From Lepas anatifera (lineage: Eukaryota; Arthropoda; Thecostraca; Lepadidae): DNA of 64,000 nucleotides. Below the pieces are notes generated by a model, which was not told the origin of the DNA, ran no database searches, and saw nothing but the letters and a program-made list of their open reading frames with translations. The stretch is taken from NCBI GenBank assembly GCA_034440635.1, contig JAOTON010001494.1, positions 124,001 through 188,000 on the forward strand, in the 5' to 3' direction. Below are positions 45,523 to 57,130 of the stretch, piece after piece; position 1 is the stretch's first letter, and every line of letters starts with the position of its first letter. The position numbers and the translations under genes were made by a program.

Positions 45523-45780
45523 GCGCTGGAGCTGGCGGCCACCATGCTCGGTGAGGAGTGCTGGCACGGGGAAGAGTGCAGCGACTGTGGATGCATCTTA
45601 CGCCGAACCAAGCAGGGCCTGGCCATCGGCGACGTCGAGTTCGCCGCGGCAGCCCCCGGTGAAGTTGGAGCGGCGCTGCAGTGGGCCGCTGCCCACGCCG
45701 TCTACGGACTCAACTTCACGGGAGGCCACCGCTTCTCCGCGGCCCTTCTCTACCGGTTGTATGGTTTTAATATCAGCTGA
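45523..45780 (+). CDS. Exon-like open segment captured in the left palindrome arm (unknown protein)
   Basis: A polypyrimidine-like run ends in CCAGTGCAG at 45522, a good splice-acceptor shape. An open, GC-rich frame of 85 codons (ALELAATMLGEECWHGEE...) then runs to a TGA at 45778-45780. It contains CSDCGCIL and an Ala-rich segment, and contrasts with the AT-rich flanks. I do not recognise the protein. Composition, the acceptor and an intact frame suggest a fragment of a host gene carried by the element; a chance GC-rich frame is the alternative. The mirror copy has a one-base deletion. Confidence 0.4.
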   Translation, partial: ALELAATMLGEECWHGEECSDCGCILRRTKQGLAIGDVEFAAAAPGEVGAALQWAAAHAVYGLNFTGGHRFSAALLYRLYGFNIS

Positions 45781-46119
45781 TGAGGATCACGGTCAAAAAG
45801 CTTGCTGACAATGATAAGATAAAGGATGGACGTTGTCGGCTGCTTAGTGTTTTTTTAATGAAATTTGGGATTTTCAGAATGACAGAAGCAAAACCCGACC
45901 AAGTGATTAGCTCTGTCGCTGTTCTCCTCACCGTTTGCGCTCATATGCTCAATCCTGCAGTTTATCTATTGTGGCATATGTTCGCTCTGCACCCAAGGTA
46001 CTTTCAAATACATTTGCATTCTTTATAGTGTTGTTTGGCGTACGATGGACATTGCAATTGATGAAGTAGAATTTCAGTTTTCTTCACGAACGGAGGACGC
46101 ATGGAAAAATTATATGTAA

Positions 46120-46461
46120 CACCACATACACCTAATTTAAGTCCCGCTACACCCCATCGGGGTGTAGAATGCACGGGGTTTCGGACACCAAAAATTCGAA
46201 CACGGGGTGTTGCAACACCCTGCCGAAGGGTTAAAATGGAATGAGACACCATAAATGGGTGTCGTTGGAATCGCTGAACACTCGCAAGGGGTGTCCTGTT
46301 ACACCTCATTTCGCAGGAGTAACCCCTGACAGGGGTGTGTTTGGCTACACCCCGTAGTGGGTGCGTGACACCGAACTGTGGTGTCCAAAAACACCCTCGA
46401 GAGGTAGCATTTTTAACCATTCCACCTTACCCCCGACCGAGGTGTCAAAATTTTTTCAGTG
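46120..46461. repeat. Subterminal hairpin array of the CACTG element (left copy, inner end)
   Basis: At least seven short inverted motifs of the form ACACC...GGTGT in 340 bp, for example ACACCCCATCGGGGTGT near 46150. The array is mirrored at 46464-46800, and a related set occurs at the outer ends (43060-43260, 48780-49020). Clustered subterminal motifs are known transposase-binding regions in CACTA-type elements. Confidence 0.7.
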
Positions 46462-46463
46462 TG

Positions 46464-49029
46464 CACTGAAAAAGTTTTGACACCTCGGTCGGGGGTAAGG
46501 GTGGAATGGTTAAAATGCTACCTCTCGAGGGTGTTTTTGGACACCACAGTTCGGTGTCACGCACCCACTACGGGGTGTAGCCAAAACACCCCTGTCAGGG
46601 GTTACTCCTGCGAAATGAGGTGTAACAGGACACCCCTTGCGAGTGTTCAGCGATTCCAACGACACCCATTTATGGTGTCTCATTCCATTTTAACCCTTCG
46701 GCAGGGTGTTGCAACACCCCGTGTTCGAATTTTTGGTGTCCGAAACCCCGGGCATTCTACACCCCGATGGGGTGTAGCGGGACTTAAATTAGGTGTATGT
46801 GGTGTTACATATAATTTTTCCATGCGTCCTCCGTTCGTGAAGAAAACTGAAATTCTACTTCATCAATTGCAATGTCCATCGTACGCCAAACAACACTATA
46901 AAGAATGCAAATGTATTTGAAAGTACCTTGGGTGCAGAGCGAACATATGCCACAATAGATAAACTGCAGGATTGAGCATATGAGCGCAAACGGTGAGGAG
47001 AACAGCGACAGAGCTAATCACTTGGTCGGGTTTTGCTTCTGTCATTCTGAAAATCCCAAATTTCATTAAAAAAACACTAAGCAGCCGACAACGTCCATCC
47101 TTTATCTTATCATTGTCAGCAAGCTTTTTGACCGTGATCCTCATCAGCTGATATTAAAACCATACAACCGGTAGAGAAGGGCCGCGGAGAAGCGGTGGCC
47201 TCCCGTGAAGTTGAGTCCGTAGACGGCGTGGGCAGCGGCCCACTGCAGCGCCGCTCCAACTTCACCGGGGCTGCCGCGGCGAACTCGACGTCGCCGATGG
47301 CCAGGCCCTGCTTGGTTCGGCGTAAGATGCATCCACAGTCGCTGCACTCTTCCCCGTGCCAGCACTCCTCACCGAGCATGGTGGCCGCCAGCTCCAGCGC
47401 CTGCACTGGACACCGAGCACAAACATGAAGTAAAGATCATGGTCAGAGAGTGATTGGAAAGTTAGAGGAAAAACTATGGTGAAATGTACCTATCTAAGCC
47501 CATTGCGTACCAAAAAATACAAATTGAAACATGTCGATCAGGCACCATTACCGAAAGAAAGGCAAAAATGAATCTAGTTTTATCATCAATAGTAGCGAAT
47601 CGAACAGGAAATTTGGCACTTCAGCTGATGTTTAATCTATTAGCTTAATACCAACAGCTACCTTCCTTAACATTCTGAAATAAACAACCTTCAAATATTT
47701 TCGTAGGAAATCAGATAAACAAGGGTAATGACAGAAATTGATGAACATGATCCCAAAAACAAAAATAGGTATGAAGGTTGAAAATAACAATAACAGAGTG
47801 AGCCAAGGCGATATATGTCTCGGGCGCCTATTGTCTTGGTAATTTCCTCATTTACAACATAGCAAGGGTAAGAAAGTAACTACGGTAAATTCATCAGGAT
47901 CTATTCGCGGAATATATGTTATATGACGTCCGAGACACGCTACCATATCCTTTGTATTTTGATTCATTTTTTCCATTTCTTTGGAAATTTCCTGATTAAA
48001 TAGTTCATGAATTCGGCACCCGGAAATAATTGGAAATCATTTCCCGTAGAAGATCATTTCTTCTCAAAATCCTTTAATAATTTCATGTCTGATTACCAGA
48101 GTGAATTTATGTAGAGTCAGGTTGAACTTCATGCACGCAGCAACATTTAATTTCCCGAAATGTGCCACAAAGCTGTTATCATAGTCACGCTGCCATATAG
48201 GCATGGGCCAGCATTAATATTTTATGACCGAAATTTACCAACGCTTGGTCGGATCGAGAAAAAAACGCTTAAAAAGGCACATCAAAATTTCGGTTGTGTA
48301 CATTTTATAATGTTAAATTACTCTACGAAAAATATAGGAGATGGGTCCCGGTTACTAAGGGGGCCCGGCCTGGGGGCCGACGGTAGTTGAACCTCCCTTG
48401 GCTGAATCCTGGCTACGCCATTGCCTATAAGGGAACCAAATAGGGCGCTGAAGACACGCTTTGGAGGTTTCAAACGCCTGAAGTGGTTGCATGTACAAGT
48501 GACTTAAACACCAACAAGGCACACTCGCTCCAATGATAGCTACTACGGTCCTATTGCCCTATTGGATGGGTCAACACTTACCAATGCAGGAATGTTAAGG
48601 TTTGAATCCCTGTTTCTGCCAAAAATCAAAGAGAACCAGCACCTTTCAGCTACACTTTCACACTGACTGTTGTTCTTCAGGAGGGCCTTGAACATTGTCT
48701 GTTCGCGCTTGCGCACAAGAAACGACGCCCGAATGCACGTGCCAACACCATAACGGGGTGTTCGATACCCCGTGGTAACACCCCGATGGGGTGTTTTTTT
48801 ACCTTTTCAGGGTGTTTAACACCTCAGGAAGGTGCGAGCTGAACTGGTATTATCTACACCTCTTTAAGGTGTAGCAGTATCAACACCCGCTCTGGGTGTT
48901 GCTGGTCCTTAACACCACCCCCAGGGGTTCACATGCACCCTGAAGTCCGTCTATGGTGGTATCAACACCTTGCACAGGTGTGTGGGGTGTTAAACCAAAG
49001 GTGTGAGGGTGTTAAAACTTTTTTCAGTG
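46464..49029 (-). mobile_element. CACTG-ended DNA element, right copy of the giant palindrome
   Basis: Mirror image of the left copy, separated from it by two bases (46462-46463). It begins CACTGAAAAAGTTTT and ends TTTTTTCAGTG. The dinucleotide CA occurs on both outer flanks (43046-43047, 49030-49031), a possible 2-bp target duplication for the pair. It lacks the nested MITE and differs from the left arm by scattered substitutions and small indels. Confidence 0.75.
47144..47402 (-). pseudogene. Frameshifted mirror copy of the exon-like segment
   Basis: Same sequence as 45523-45780 on the opposite strand, except that a run of five C is four C here (near 47268). This breaks the frame in the Ala-rich segment. 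The splice-acceptor-like CCAGTGCAG is retained. The difference is useful for showing that the two arms are separate sequences. Confidence 0.5.
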
Positions 49030-49031
49030 CA

Positions 49032-50079
49032 GCACTTGGTACCTCCGTTTTCTTGCAGCGCTGCAAAAACCCGAGGGGTGTTAAAAACCCTCACCAGGCG
49101 AGGGTTAAACGATAAACCCATCTTCAGTGACAATTCCTCGGCCACTACACTTGAGTTCTGCCACAAAACGCGCCTCACATGTTGCCGGAGAAAACAACTT
49201 CTGTCTGGAAGACAATTAATTCACCACTCCGGCTGAACAATTTTCAGCAAACTACATCTTCGGCACCGTCCAGGCTGTCTGCCGTATAATCAGTTCCCCT
49301 ATTATTCCACGCTCGCCGCTCTTGATTGTCTAACCGAAGCTGCGTGGGCTCGTGTGTGCTGCCGGTGGCTTTTGGCTCGCTGTTTCTGCGACTGAGGCGG
49401 AGGGCGGTTGGCTTGGTTGTGTGTTTGGTGCCGTGTGCGAGGACTAATCAGCCGCGCTCGCCTCCGCGGCTGCCTGCGCTCCGTCTGCGGCGCAAATCAG
49501 GTTAGCGGCGGCTGCCGGCGGCCCGAATCTGACGGCCGCCGCCCCGCCGCCCTCGTCGCCACCGGCGCGACGGCAGCGACGACGGCAGCGACGACGGCGG
49601 CGACGACGGCAGCGACGGCCGGGCTGGTTCCCGGCCCGCCGCCTGGCAGGCGCTGCAGAACGGTGGGACCATCACTTTGTGACACGTGCCAAGGAGTGGC
49701 CGGACAAAATATCGACGACTATAGATCACCGAACGAATTATGAGGGCCTATGAGGCTGGAAGAGATTGATACAGGCTGAGGCCGGACAAATCTTACGTAA
49801 CGCATGCAGTTTCGAAGCTTAAATATTTCTGGATGTTCAGTTCTACGATAGACACCGTTTTACAACTAAAAATACGTCCAGAAAGTTCAAAACCACGACA
49901 CTGCAAAGAACACCGACAAAACTACTGCGCACCGTAAGTTTTTCATCATAAGCCAGCACTGCCAAGTCGGGCTAGTTCGAGGAAGGCGCATGATTTGCTG
50001 CGGCATGGATGCCAGGATGTTCTGGCGGGGGCGGGGGACGCGGGTTTTGCCATGCCCGTATTGTGGTAATGTGGCGCCG
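49032..50079. other. Unassigned, includes a CpG-rich block with a GAC/GCG microsatellite
   Basis: 49330-49670 is strongly GC- and CpG-rich, unlike its surroundings. It ends in a CGACGGCAGCGACGA-type tandem tract at 49565-49622. It could be a promoter-associated CpG island or an LTR/5' UTR; I find no start site or coding exon to decide. Confidence 0.35.
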
Positions 50080-50137
50080 CCAGTGACAGATCCAAGAGGG
50101 GGGCCCAGGGGGCCCGGCCCCCCCCCCTTAGCTCCGA
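50080..50137 (+). mobile_element. hAT-type terminal fragment
   Basis: CAGTGACAGATCCAAGAGGGGGG matches the ends of hAT MITEs, such as CAGTGGCGGATCCA at 60066. No matching second end or TSD is visible, so only one end survives, next to the array that follows. Confidence 0.45.
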
Positions 50138-53100
50138 AGCGCCCCAGTAAAGCTCAGCTCATATTGGGCGCCTTCGGCGCCCGATATGAGCGGCGCGCCT
50201 GTACCCATTTCGTGCGCCAAGGTGGTAGATACCACTTATTCCACTTGAATGAACACATACTCCTTAAAACCATGGCAAAGCGCCCCTGCCCAAACACTAG
50301 ATGCCTTTACTGGTCTTTTGCGCCCCAGTAAAATGTTGAAGATGAAATTTAGAAAGCTAACAAAAGCGCCCGGCAAAGAAAAGGCGCCACTAGATAGCAA
50401 GATTGGGCCATGGGGAACTAATGCACCCCTGAGTAGCCTAGGCGCCCCCTGGATGAAGCGCCCCTGGGTAGCCTAGGCGCCCCCTGGATGAAGCGCCCTA
50501 CGGATACCATATGCGCCCTTGGCTAGGAAAGGCGCCCCTGGGCAGCAAAGGCAAATCTTGGTAACATAGGTGAACTGGACAGCATAAGCGCCCCTTAGAT
50601 AGAAATAGGCGCTTTAGGAAAATAAAATGCTCGCCTTCGGTAGAAAAAGGCGCCCTTTGATAGCCTAGGCGCCCACTGGAAAAGGCGCCCTACGGATGTC
50701 ATTTTTCATATGCACCCTTGGATAGCAAAGGCGCCCCTGGACAGCAAAGGCGCCCCTGGGTAGCAAAGGCGCCCCTAGGAAGGCACCCCTTCGATAGAAA
50801 CCCGCCTTTGGATAGCCTAGGCGCCCCCTGGATGAAGCGAACTACGGATATCATATGCGCCCTTGGCTAGGAAAGGCGCCCCTGGGCAGCAAAGGCAAAT
50901 CTTGGTAACATAGGTACCCCGGACAGCATAAGCGCCCCTTAGATAGAAGTAGGCGCTTTAGGAAAATAAAATGCTCACCTTGGGTAGAAAAAGGCGCCCT
51001 TTGATAGCCTAGGCGCCCACTGGAAAAAGCGCCTTAAGGAAGCCATATGCACCCTTGGATAGCAAAGGCGCCCCTGGACAGCAAAGACAACCCTGGATAG
51101 CACAAGTGCTGTGGACAGCAAAGGCGCCCCTAGGACGGCAGCCCTTCGATAGAAAAGCCGCTTTTGTATAGCCTAGGCGCCCCCTGGATGAAGCGCCCTA
51201 CGGATATCATATGCGCCCTTGGCTAGGAAAGGCGCCCCTGGGCAGTAGAGGCAAATCTTGGTAACATAGGTGCCCTGGGCAGCATAAGCGCCCCTTAGAT
51301 AGAAATAGGCGCTTTAGAAAAATAAAATGCTCACCTTGGGTAGAAAAAGGCGCCCTTTGATGGTCTAGGCGCCCACTGGAAAAAGCGCCTACGGATGTCA
51401 TATGCACCCTTGGATAGCAAAGGCGCCCCTGGACAGTAAATACAACCCTGGATAACACAAGTGCCGTGGACAGCAAAGGCGCCTCTGGGTAGCAAAGGCC
51501 CCCCTAGGAAGGCACCCCTTCGATAGAAAGCCGCCTTTGGATAGCCTAGACGCCCCCTGGATAAACTAGGAGCCCGAGAAGGAAAACGAGCGCCCCACTG
51601 GGAAATACAGGCGCCCTCTGTATAACATAGATGTCCCTTATCCACCTTCAGCTGCCCTGCATTGGAGCAGCGCCCCCAAGAGCAAAGACGCCCCTGGACA
51701 AAAAGACGCCTCCTGGTATCAAAGGCGCTCCTAGATAACATATGCGCCCCTTATATAGGAATAGGCGCTCCAGGAAAGCAAAATGCGCTCCTTGGTTAAG
51801 AAATGTGCCCTTGGATAGCAAAGGCGTCCCTGGACAGCAAAGGCAAATCTGGGAAACATAGGTGCCCTGGACAGAATAGGAGCCCCTTAGATAGAAATAG
51901 GCACTTCAGGAAAATAAATGCAACCCTTGGATAGAAAAAGTGCCCTTTGATAGTCCGGGCGCCCACTGGATAAAGCGCCGACGGATATCATATGCACTTT
52001 TAGATAGCAAAGGCGCCACTGGACAGCAAAGACAACCCTGAATAACACAAGAGCTTTGGACAGCAAAGGCGCCCCTGGATAGCAAAGGCGCCCCTAGGAA
52101 GGCACCCCTTCGAAAGCAAAGGCGCCTTTGGATAGCCTATGCGCTCCCTAGATAAACTAGATGCCTGAGAAGGAAAATGAGCGCCCCATTGGAAAGTACA
52201 GGCTCCCCCTGTATAACATAGATGTCCCTTATCCATCTTCAGCTACCCTGGATTGGAGCAGCGCCCCTCAAGAGCAAAGGCGCCGCTGGACAAAAAGGCG
52301 TCTCCGTATATCAAGGGCACTCCTAGATAATATATGCACTCCTTACATAGAAATAGGCACTTCAGGGAAGTGAAAGGCGGCCTTTGGTTAGGACGGCGCC
52401 CTTGGACAGCCTAGGCGCCCTCTGCATAAAGCGCCCTACAGATATCATATGCACCCTTGGATAGCAAAGGCGCCCCTGGACAGCAAAATTAACCCTTTTT
52501 GAAATAGATGATCTGGACAGCATACGCGGCCATGGATAAACTAGGCGCCTGAGAAAGAAAACAAGCGCCTCACCTGAGAGTACAGGCGCCCCCAGGATAT
52601 CATAGGTGTCCCTTTCCATCTTCAGCTGCCCTTCTGTCTATGGTTTGGCACACCTGTCCGACAGTTGCGCGCTCTGTTACAGGGCTCGAGCGCTCAATTT
52701 GAGCATGGACTGCCTTTATTAACCACATTTCATTAACCCATAACTGAAGGCTTAGTGCTCCATCGCTGCAACCGGGTGCCTTTTTCAGTATGTGCGCCCC
52801 GTTTTCGAGAACGCTGCCCTCACCAACCAGCAGTCCTCCCCGCTCAGCAGATGAGCGCCTCTTTCTGATAACTAGGCACTTTATTTCAGTGTTCGAGCGC
52901 CTTATTTCAAAATTTTTATTCTCCATCTATTTTGGGCTCCTCCTGGATTGCAGAGGCGCCCCCTCAAGTGCAAAGGCGCACCTGGATAGAAAAGTGCGCC
53001 CCATGTTTGCAAAGGCGCTCCAAGATAGCATATGTTCCCCTTAGATGGAAATAGGCACTCCAGGAAAGTAAAATGCTCCCTTTGGGTAGCAAAGGTGCCC

Positions 53101-54090
53101 CTTAACAGCGAAGGCAGCCCTAGATAACAAAGGTTCTCTTGACAGCATAGGTGCCCTTGGATAAACTGGTGCCCGGAAGAGAAACATAGCGCCTCACCGG
53201 AGACAAAAAGCACCCCAGGATAACGTAGGAGCATGTATTTCAATCATGTCTGTGATTGAAAATACACCTAGACAGCATATGCGCCCCTGGATAGAAAGAC
53301 ACCCCTGGGCAGTAACGGCGCCTCTGGAAAGCAATAGTGCGCCCCTGTAGAGAAAAACCACCTCCTGAATAACCTAGGCACCGCCCCCAAAATATCAGAT
53401 GCCCGTGGATAGAACAGACCGCCTTGAATAAAACAGCGGCCCTGGATAGTAAAGGCGCCTTTTGATAGCATAAGCATTCCTTAGCAACAATATGGGCGCT
53501 ACATGAGCTCAAGGTTCACGTGCACCTAAGCCCAATAATAGAGCAATCAATCAATGCCGAAGCACTCCTTAAAGCACAGGCGCCAAATTTCCTAAGAAGT
53601 AAAGGCGCCTCTGGGTAGCAAAGGCGACCCTCGACAGTGGTGTAGGTATTCCTGAATAACAGCAGCGTCCCTTGATAAGAATAGCCCCAAGATGGCACAG
53701 GTACCCTGTTGATAGGAAAAGCGCCCCTGAATATCAGAGGCACCCTCTGAATGAGGTGCCCATGGAGAGCATAAGGGCGCCCTATGCATAGAAAAGTGCC
53801 GCCCCCTGGATAGCCTAAGCGCCCCTTGCATAGGGTAGGCGCCACTGGGTAGTATAGGTTACCTTGAATAAAAATACGCCCCTCAATACCAAGGTGAACC
53901 TGGATAAGAAAAAGCTCCCCTTGGGCACTGGGTATCAAAGGCACCCCCGGAACAGCAAAGATGCCCCTGGATAGCTAGGTTGCGTCCATTGGGGAGCGAA
54001 GGCGCCCCTGGGTGGCACAGGTGCCTCATCGAAGCAAAGGCCCCCCCAGAGAGTATAAGTGTCCCTGATGAGCACAGGTACTCCTGGACA
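50138..54090. repeat. 4-kb GGCGCC-rich minisatellite with ~350-bp higher-order repeats
   Basis: Nearly two hundred diverged units of about 19-22 bp follow the theme AAAGGCGCCCCTGGATAGC. Blocks of units repeat as higher-order groups: the marker CTACGGATA followed by (T)CATATGCGCCCTTGG recurs at 50501, 50845 and 51201 (periods 344 and 356 bp). Weaker versions lie near 51390, 51985 and 52440. Near the left edge, 50158-50190 is a 15-bp stem hairpin with a 3-base loop (CTCATATTGGGCGCC arm). All open frames in the block are by-products of the repeat. Confidence 0.9.
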
Positions 54091-54399
54091 GCCCCTAAGT
54101 GACGTTGCATAATGTTACGATTCCTTTTATGACGTATGCTATTATATCAAAGTAAAGGTTATTCAGTGTTTAGATCAAGGTTACAGGTCAATTTTAAAGG
54201 TCACTGGCCTTGATGATCAAGGCTTGATCAAAGGTCATTGGTAAGCTTCAGCACAGCGCTAGTTATAGCCTAAATTAGGCATAATATGTTGGGTTGTGCC
54301 GTAATAGGTCAATGACCTTGAAGGACCTTGACCCCAAAAATTGCAGACATTGTTTAGAGCCTTCCCTTTTGGCCTCAGCCCTGTTCTAGAGTATTCACG

Positions 54400-55110
54400 T
54401 CCCGTTCCGGCCCGTTGGGGGTGCTTGAACACCCCCTTGAGGTCTCCCAGTGGCACGAAAAAACGTCGGCGCGAAGCGACACAGTACTTGTCACACCTAT
54501 CATTGATCAATTCCGCAACTTTCCCTCAAAATTTAAGGTTGCGTCATCTCAGGTCAGGTCACCAGTGCAGGTCAAGTGACCTCACCCCAAAAAATGTTTA
54601 CGTTGGCGTAAGTAAGAAAAGGGTGAATCTATCGAATTCAAACTTGTACCATATAATGGGCCCAAAAAGTACTAATACATTTATTGCGGGATTTTTCCCA
54701 TCGATGACCTAGGGACAGGTACGAATCATGACCTCTCCATTGAAAATGCATGGGGTAAAACGGAAATTTGCCGAAAAATTGCTCTATGTCTGCAGACGCC
54801 GCTTGGAATACCTTCGGATTCCCCAAATCATGGTATCCAAGGCCTCTTTATCGGTTCATGTTGCAAATTTAGACATGTTACCTCTGAGAGTTCATCTGGG
54901 GCTTCCTAAGCAGGTTTTAAGAGTTGGGTTAAGTGCTTTGCAGGAAATATTGATAAAACCCGTATTTTGATACCATTTTTTATTGCTGTTGTGAGTTGAT
55001 TCATATGCATACTGACTATGCTAGGCTAGATGGTGACCTTGACCTAGCCTTAGGTCAGGTCATTTTTATGTTTTGACCTAGTATAGTCATATTATGCATT
55101 ATTTGATGAT
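54400..55110 (+). mobile_element. Diverged AGGTCA-rich MITE fragment
   Basis: 54417-54436 is a GGGGGTG...CACCCCC hairpin. After it comes a GAAAAAACGTCGGCGCGAAGCG segment, the AGGTCA cluster (54550-54590) and the GACCTCTCCATTG block, in the same order as in the 43263 copy. GGTCA-rich sequence at 55030-55080 matches that element's right interior. Termini are not recognisable. Confidence 0.65.
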
Positions 55111-55184
55111 TCGCCGTAACGAGAGGAAGTGAAGTGTGCCTAAAAATGATTCTAGCTCAACTCTGGCAGATGCTATAGTATATA

Positions 55185-55507
55185 TGTTACGGCCCGTATG
55201 GAAAATCGGCCCGTTTGCATACGGGCCGGCCCATTTGTAAACGGGCCAAATAGCCGGCCGTATGCAAACGGGCCAGCAAATTGGCCCGTTTGCAAATGGG
55301 CCGGTCCGTGTGCAAACGGGCCAGCGATGTGGCCCGTTTGCAAAAGACTGGCCCGTTTGGGTTTTCTAGTATCCTGGCCCGTTTGCAAACCGGCCGGCCC
55401 GTTTACAAACTGGCCAGCCCGTTTGCAAACCGGCCGGTCCGTTTACAAACTGGCCAGCCCGTTTGCAAACCGGCCGGTCCGTTTACAAATCAGCCGGCTC
55501 GTTTAAA
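55185..55507 (+). repeat. Left terminal repeat of the GINGER-like element: palindromic 20-bp array
   Basis: About 15 units of GGCCCGTTTGCAAACGGGCC and variants (GTATGCAAAC, AATTGGCCC). The first 130 bp mirror the right end; 55375-55507 is an extra run of near-identical units (GCCCGTTTGCAAACCGGCCG), absent at that length on the right. Confidence 0.9.
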
Positions 55508-57130
55508 ACGGATTTGAGTAAAATGAATTCGCACGCAGCAGCATTCTTGGAATGGGTCTACTGATCAAATTTCATGAAAAGTAGCTCCAAATCGCATCAT
55601 GCCTAATTTTTCCACTTCTGGACCGAAGCGCATTGGATAAATCCCGCCCACTTCACCTCCTGAGCATAATAGTGACCCGACCTGCCGCCGGAAGACCAAG
55701 CGTTGTACGCCTTCTTTTATCTGTGAAGTGCAGGGGTGATTGGACCGCCTCGTCGCCTTGACACTTGCTGAATCTCTGGTAAATGTTATGCATGGTTGTG
55801 CACCTACGTTTAAGAATATTGCGTCATCCCTGGATTGAACCCTAAATATAACATTAGAAATTTACTATCTTCGATTTCAGGTTATGCTCTATTTCTGGTT
55901 TGGGGAGAGGTCCATATTAAAATATTCATTTTTGAGTCATGGATTTAGGAATTTGATAAATATCCAGTGCCACCCCATCTGCATTTACAATCATACCTGG
56001 CCAGGATAATTAGATTAGAGGCAATGCCAGCGCCTCTCATCATAGAAGGTTTAGCTAAGGCTGTCATCTTTTTCTAGGTAAAGGAAATTAAGTAGCTGAA
56101 ACAAAGTTCCAAATTAATTTTCCATTTTATGCTGCAGTCTTCCTTCCTCTGCTTTACTGAATCCAAATTGGCTGCTTCGGGGCCTTTCTAGGCAAATTAT
56201 CCCAGGTAACATTACCTCCACCTTTTGCTGAGTGCCGGAACAGCTTAGCTTCGAAACTGGATGAACATTTGAAGCCAGGTCATTATCGAATTAGTTGTAT
56301 TCCATACATATTTATTAGATTTTGGATTCGGATGATAGTCACTGGCCTAGTCTTTATGGCCAAAATGTGATCCGGATCGCATGCAGATGGAGTACGAGTG
56401 TTTTTTCACATCACTATGGCAGAGTCTGTGCTAAAGTGTTGGGAAAATAGCGCTTCATGAACTCGACGACTCCAAGATGTATCTGGATCTGCGGTTTGAT
56501 CAGATCGCATTTGGACCATAAAAAACTAAGTTGTATGGAAACTGATTGGGTCTGGTCTATTAGAGAAAGTCCGTATTTTTTAGTTTAATGCATCTAATTT
56601 TTCCATTTTCATGAATCTTTTTATTTCCCATGAATTTGTAAACTGGGCAATTAAATTAAGTTAATATTAATCTATGAACATGGCAAGCATTGTGACTGCA
56701 CTGCATTCCATTTATATGCGTGCAGAAATGCTTGCAATGCTTGAATAGATTGCTGCTTGTAGAGCTTTAGCATTTAAGGATGACTGGTACCTACGTATTC
56801 AGTTATCAAAGTAAATATGTATCCGGAAATAACTTAGTGCTCCTTGTTTGCCAAAAAACAGTTTTAACGATGCTAAGAATCTGGCTTAGTCACAGGCAAA
56901 GACCACCTCTGGTGAACACCGGCATTATTTAGCCTCTGATCAGATTGGTTTTCGATTGTTGAATACTATGGAAAATATTCCCTGAAAAGTGAATGCGGTC
57001 ATATCATTTCCAATGTGCGTGTTGTCCTAAACCTCGTCTTGTGCCCACTCTCTTGCTTCATTAAGTTACCAATAATGCTTATAATCAGGAACTATGTCGC
57101 AAGAGGAGTTCTTTGCTTATTTTTGTTGCT
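55508..57130. other. Non-coding interior of the GINGER-like element
   Basis: 1.6 kb of AT-rich sequence with many stop codons. No domain is recognised. It may be decayed coding or intron sequence upstream of the integrase segment. Confidence 0.4.

Larger units (their letters stand above)
43048..46461 (+). mobile_element. CACTG-ended DNA element, left copy of a giant palindrome
   Basis: Starts CACTGAAAAAAGTTTT and ends in the complementary AATTTTTTCAGTG. Both terminal regions are packed with short ACACC...GGTGT hairpins. CACTG/CACTA ends suggest the CMC (EnSpm/CACTA) superfamily. No transposase is present, so it would be non-autonomous. It contains a nested MITE (43263-44103) and an exon-like segment (45523-45780). 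Without the MITE and its target duplication it is 2,569 bp, against 2,566 bp for its mirror copy. Confidence 0.75.

Noticed and set aside
50138..54090. Many 70-140-codon open frames on the minus strand of the GGCGCC array
   Set aside because: They follow the repeat unit, have repetitive composition, and show no domain; the array explains them.
55173..55517. Open frames on both strands of the GGCCCGTTTGCAAAC array
   Set aside because: A 20-bp palindromic unit keeps several frames open on both strands; there is no protein signal.
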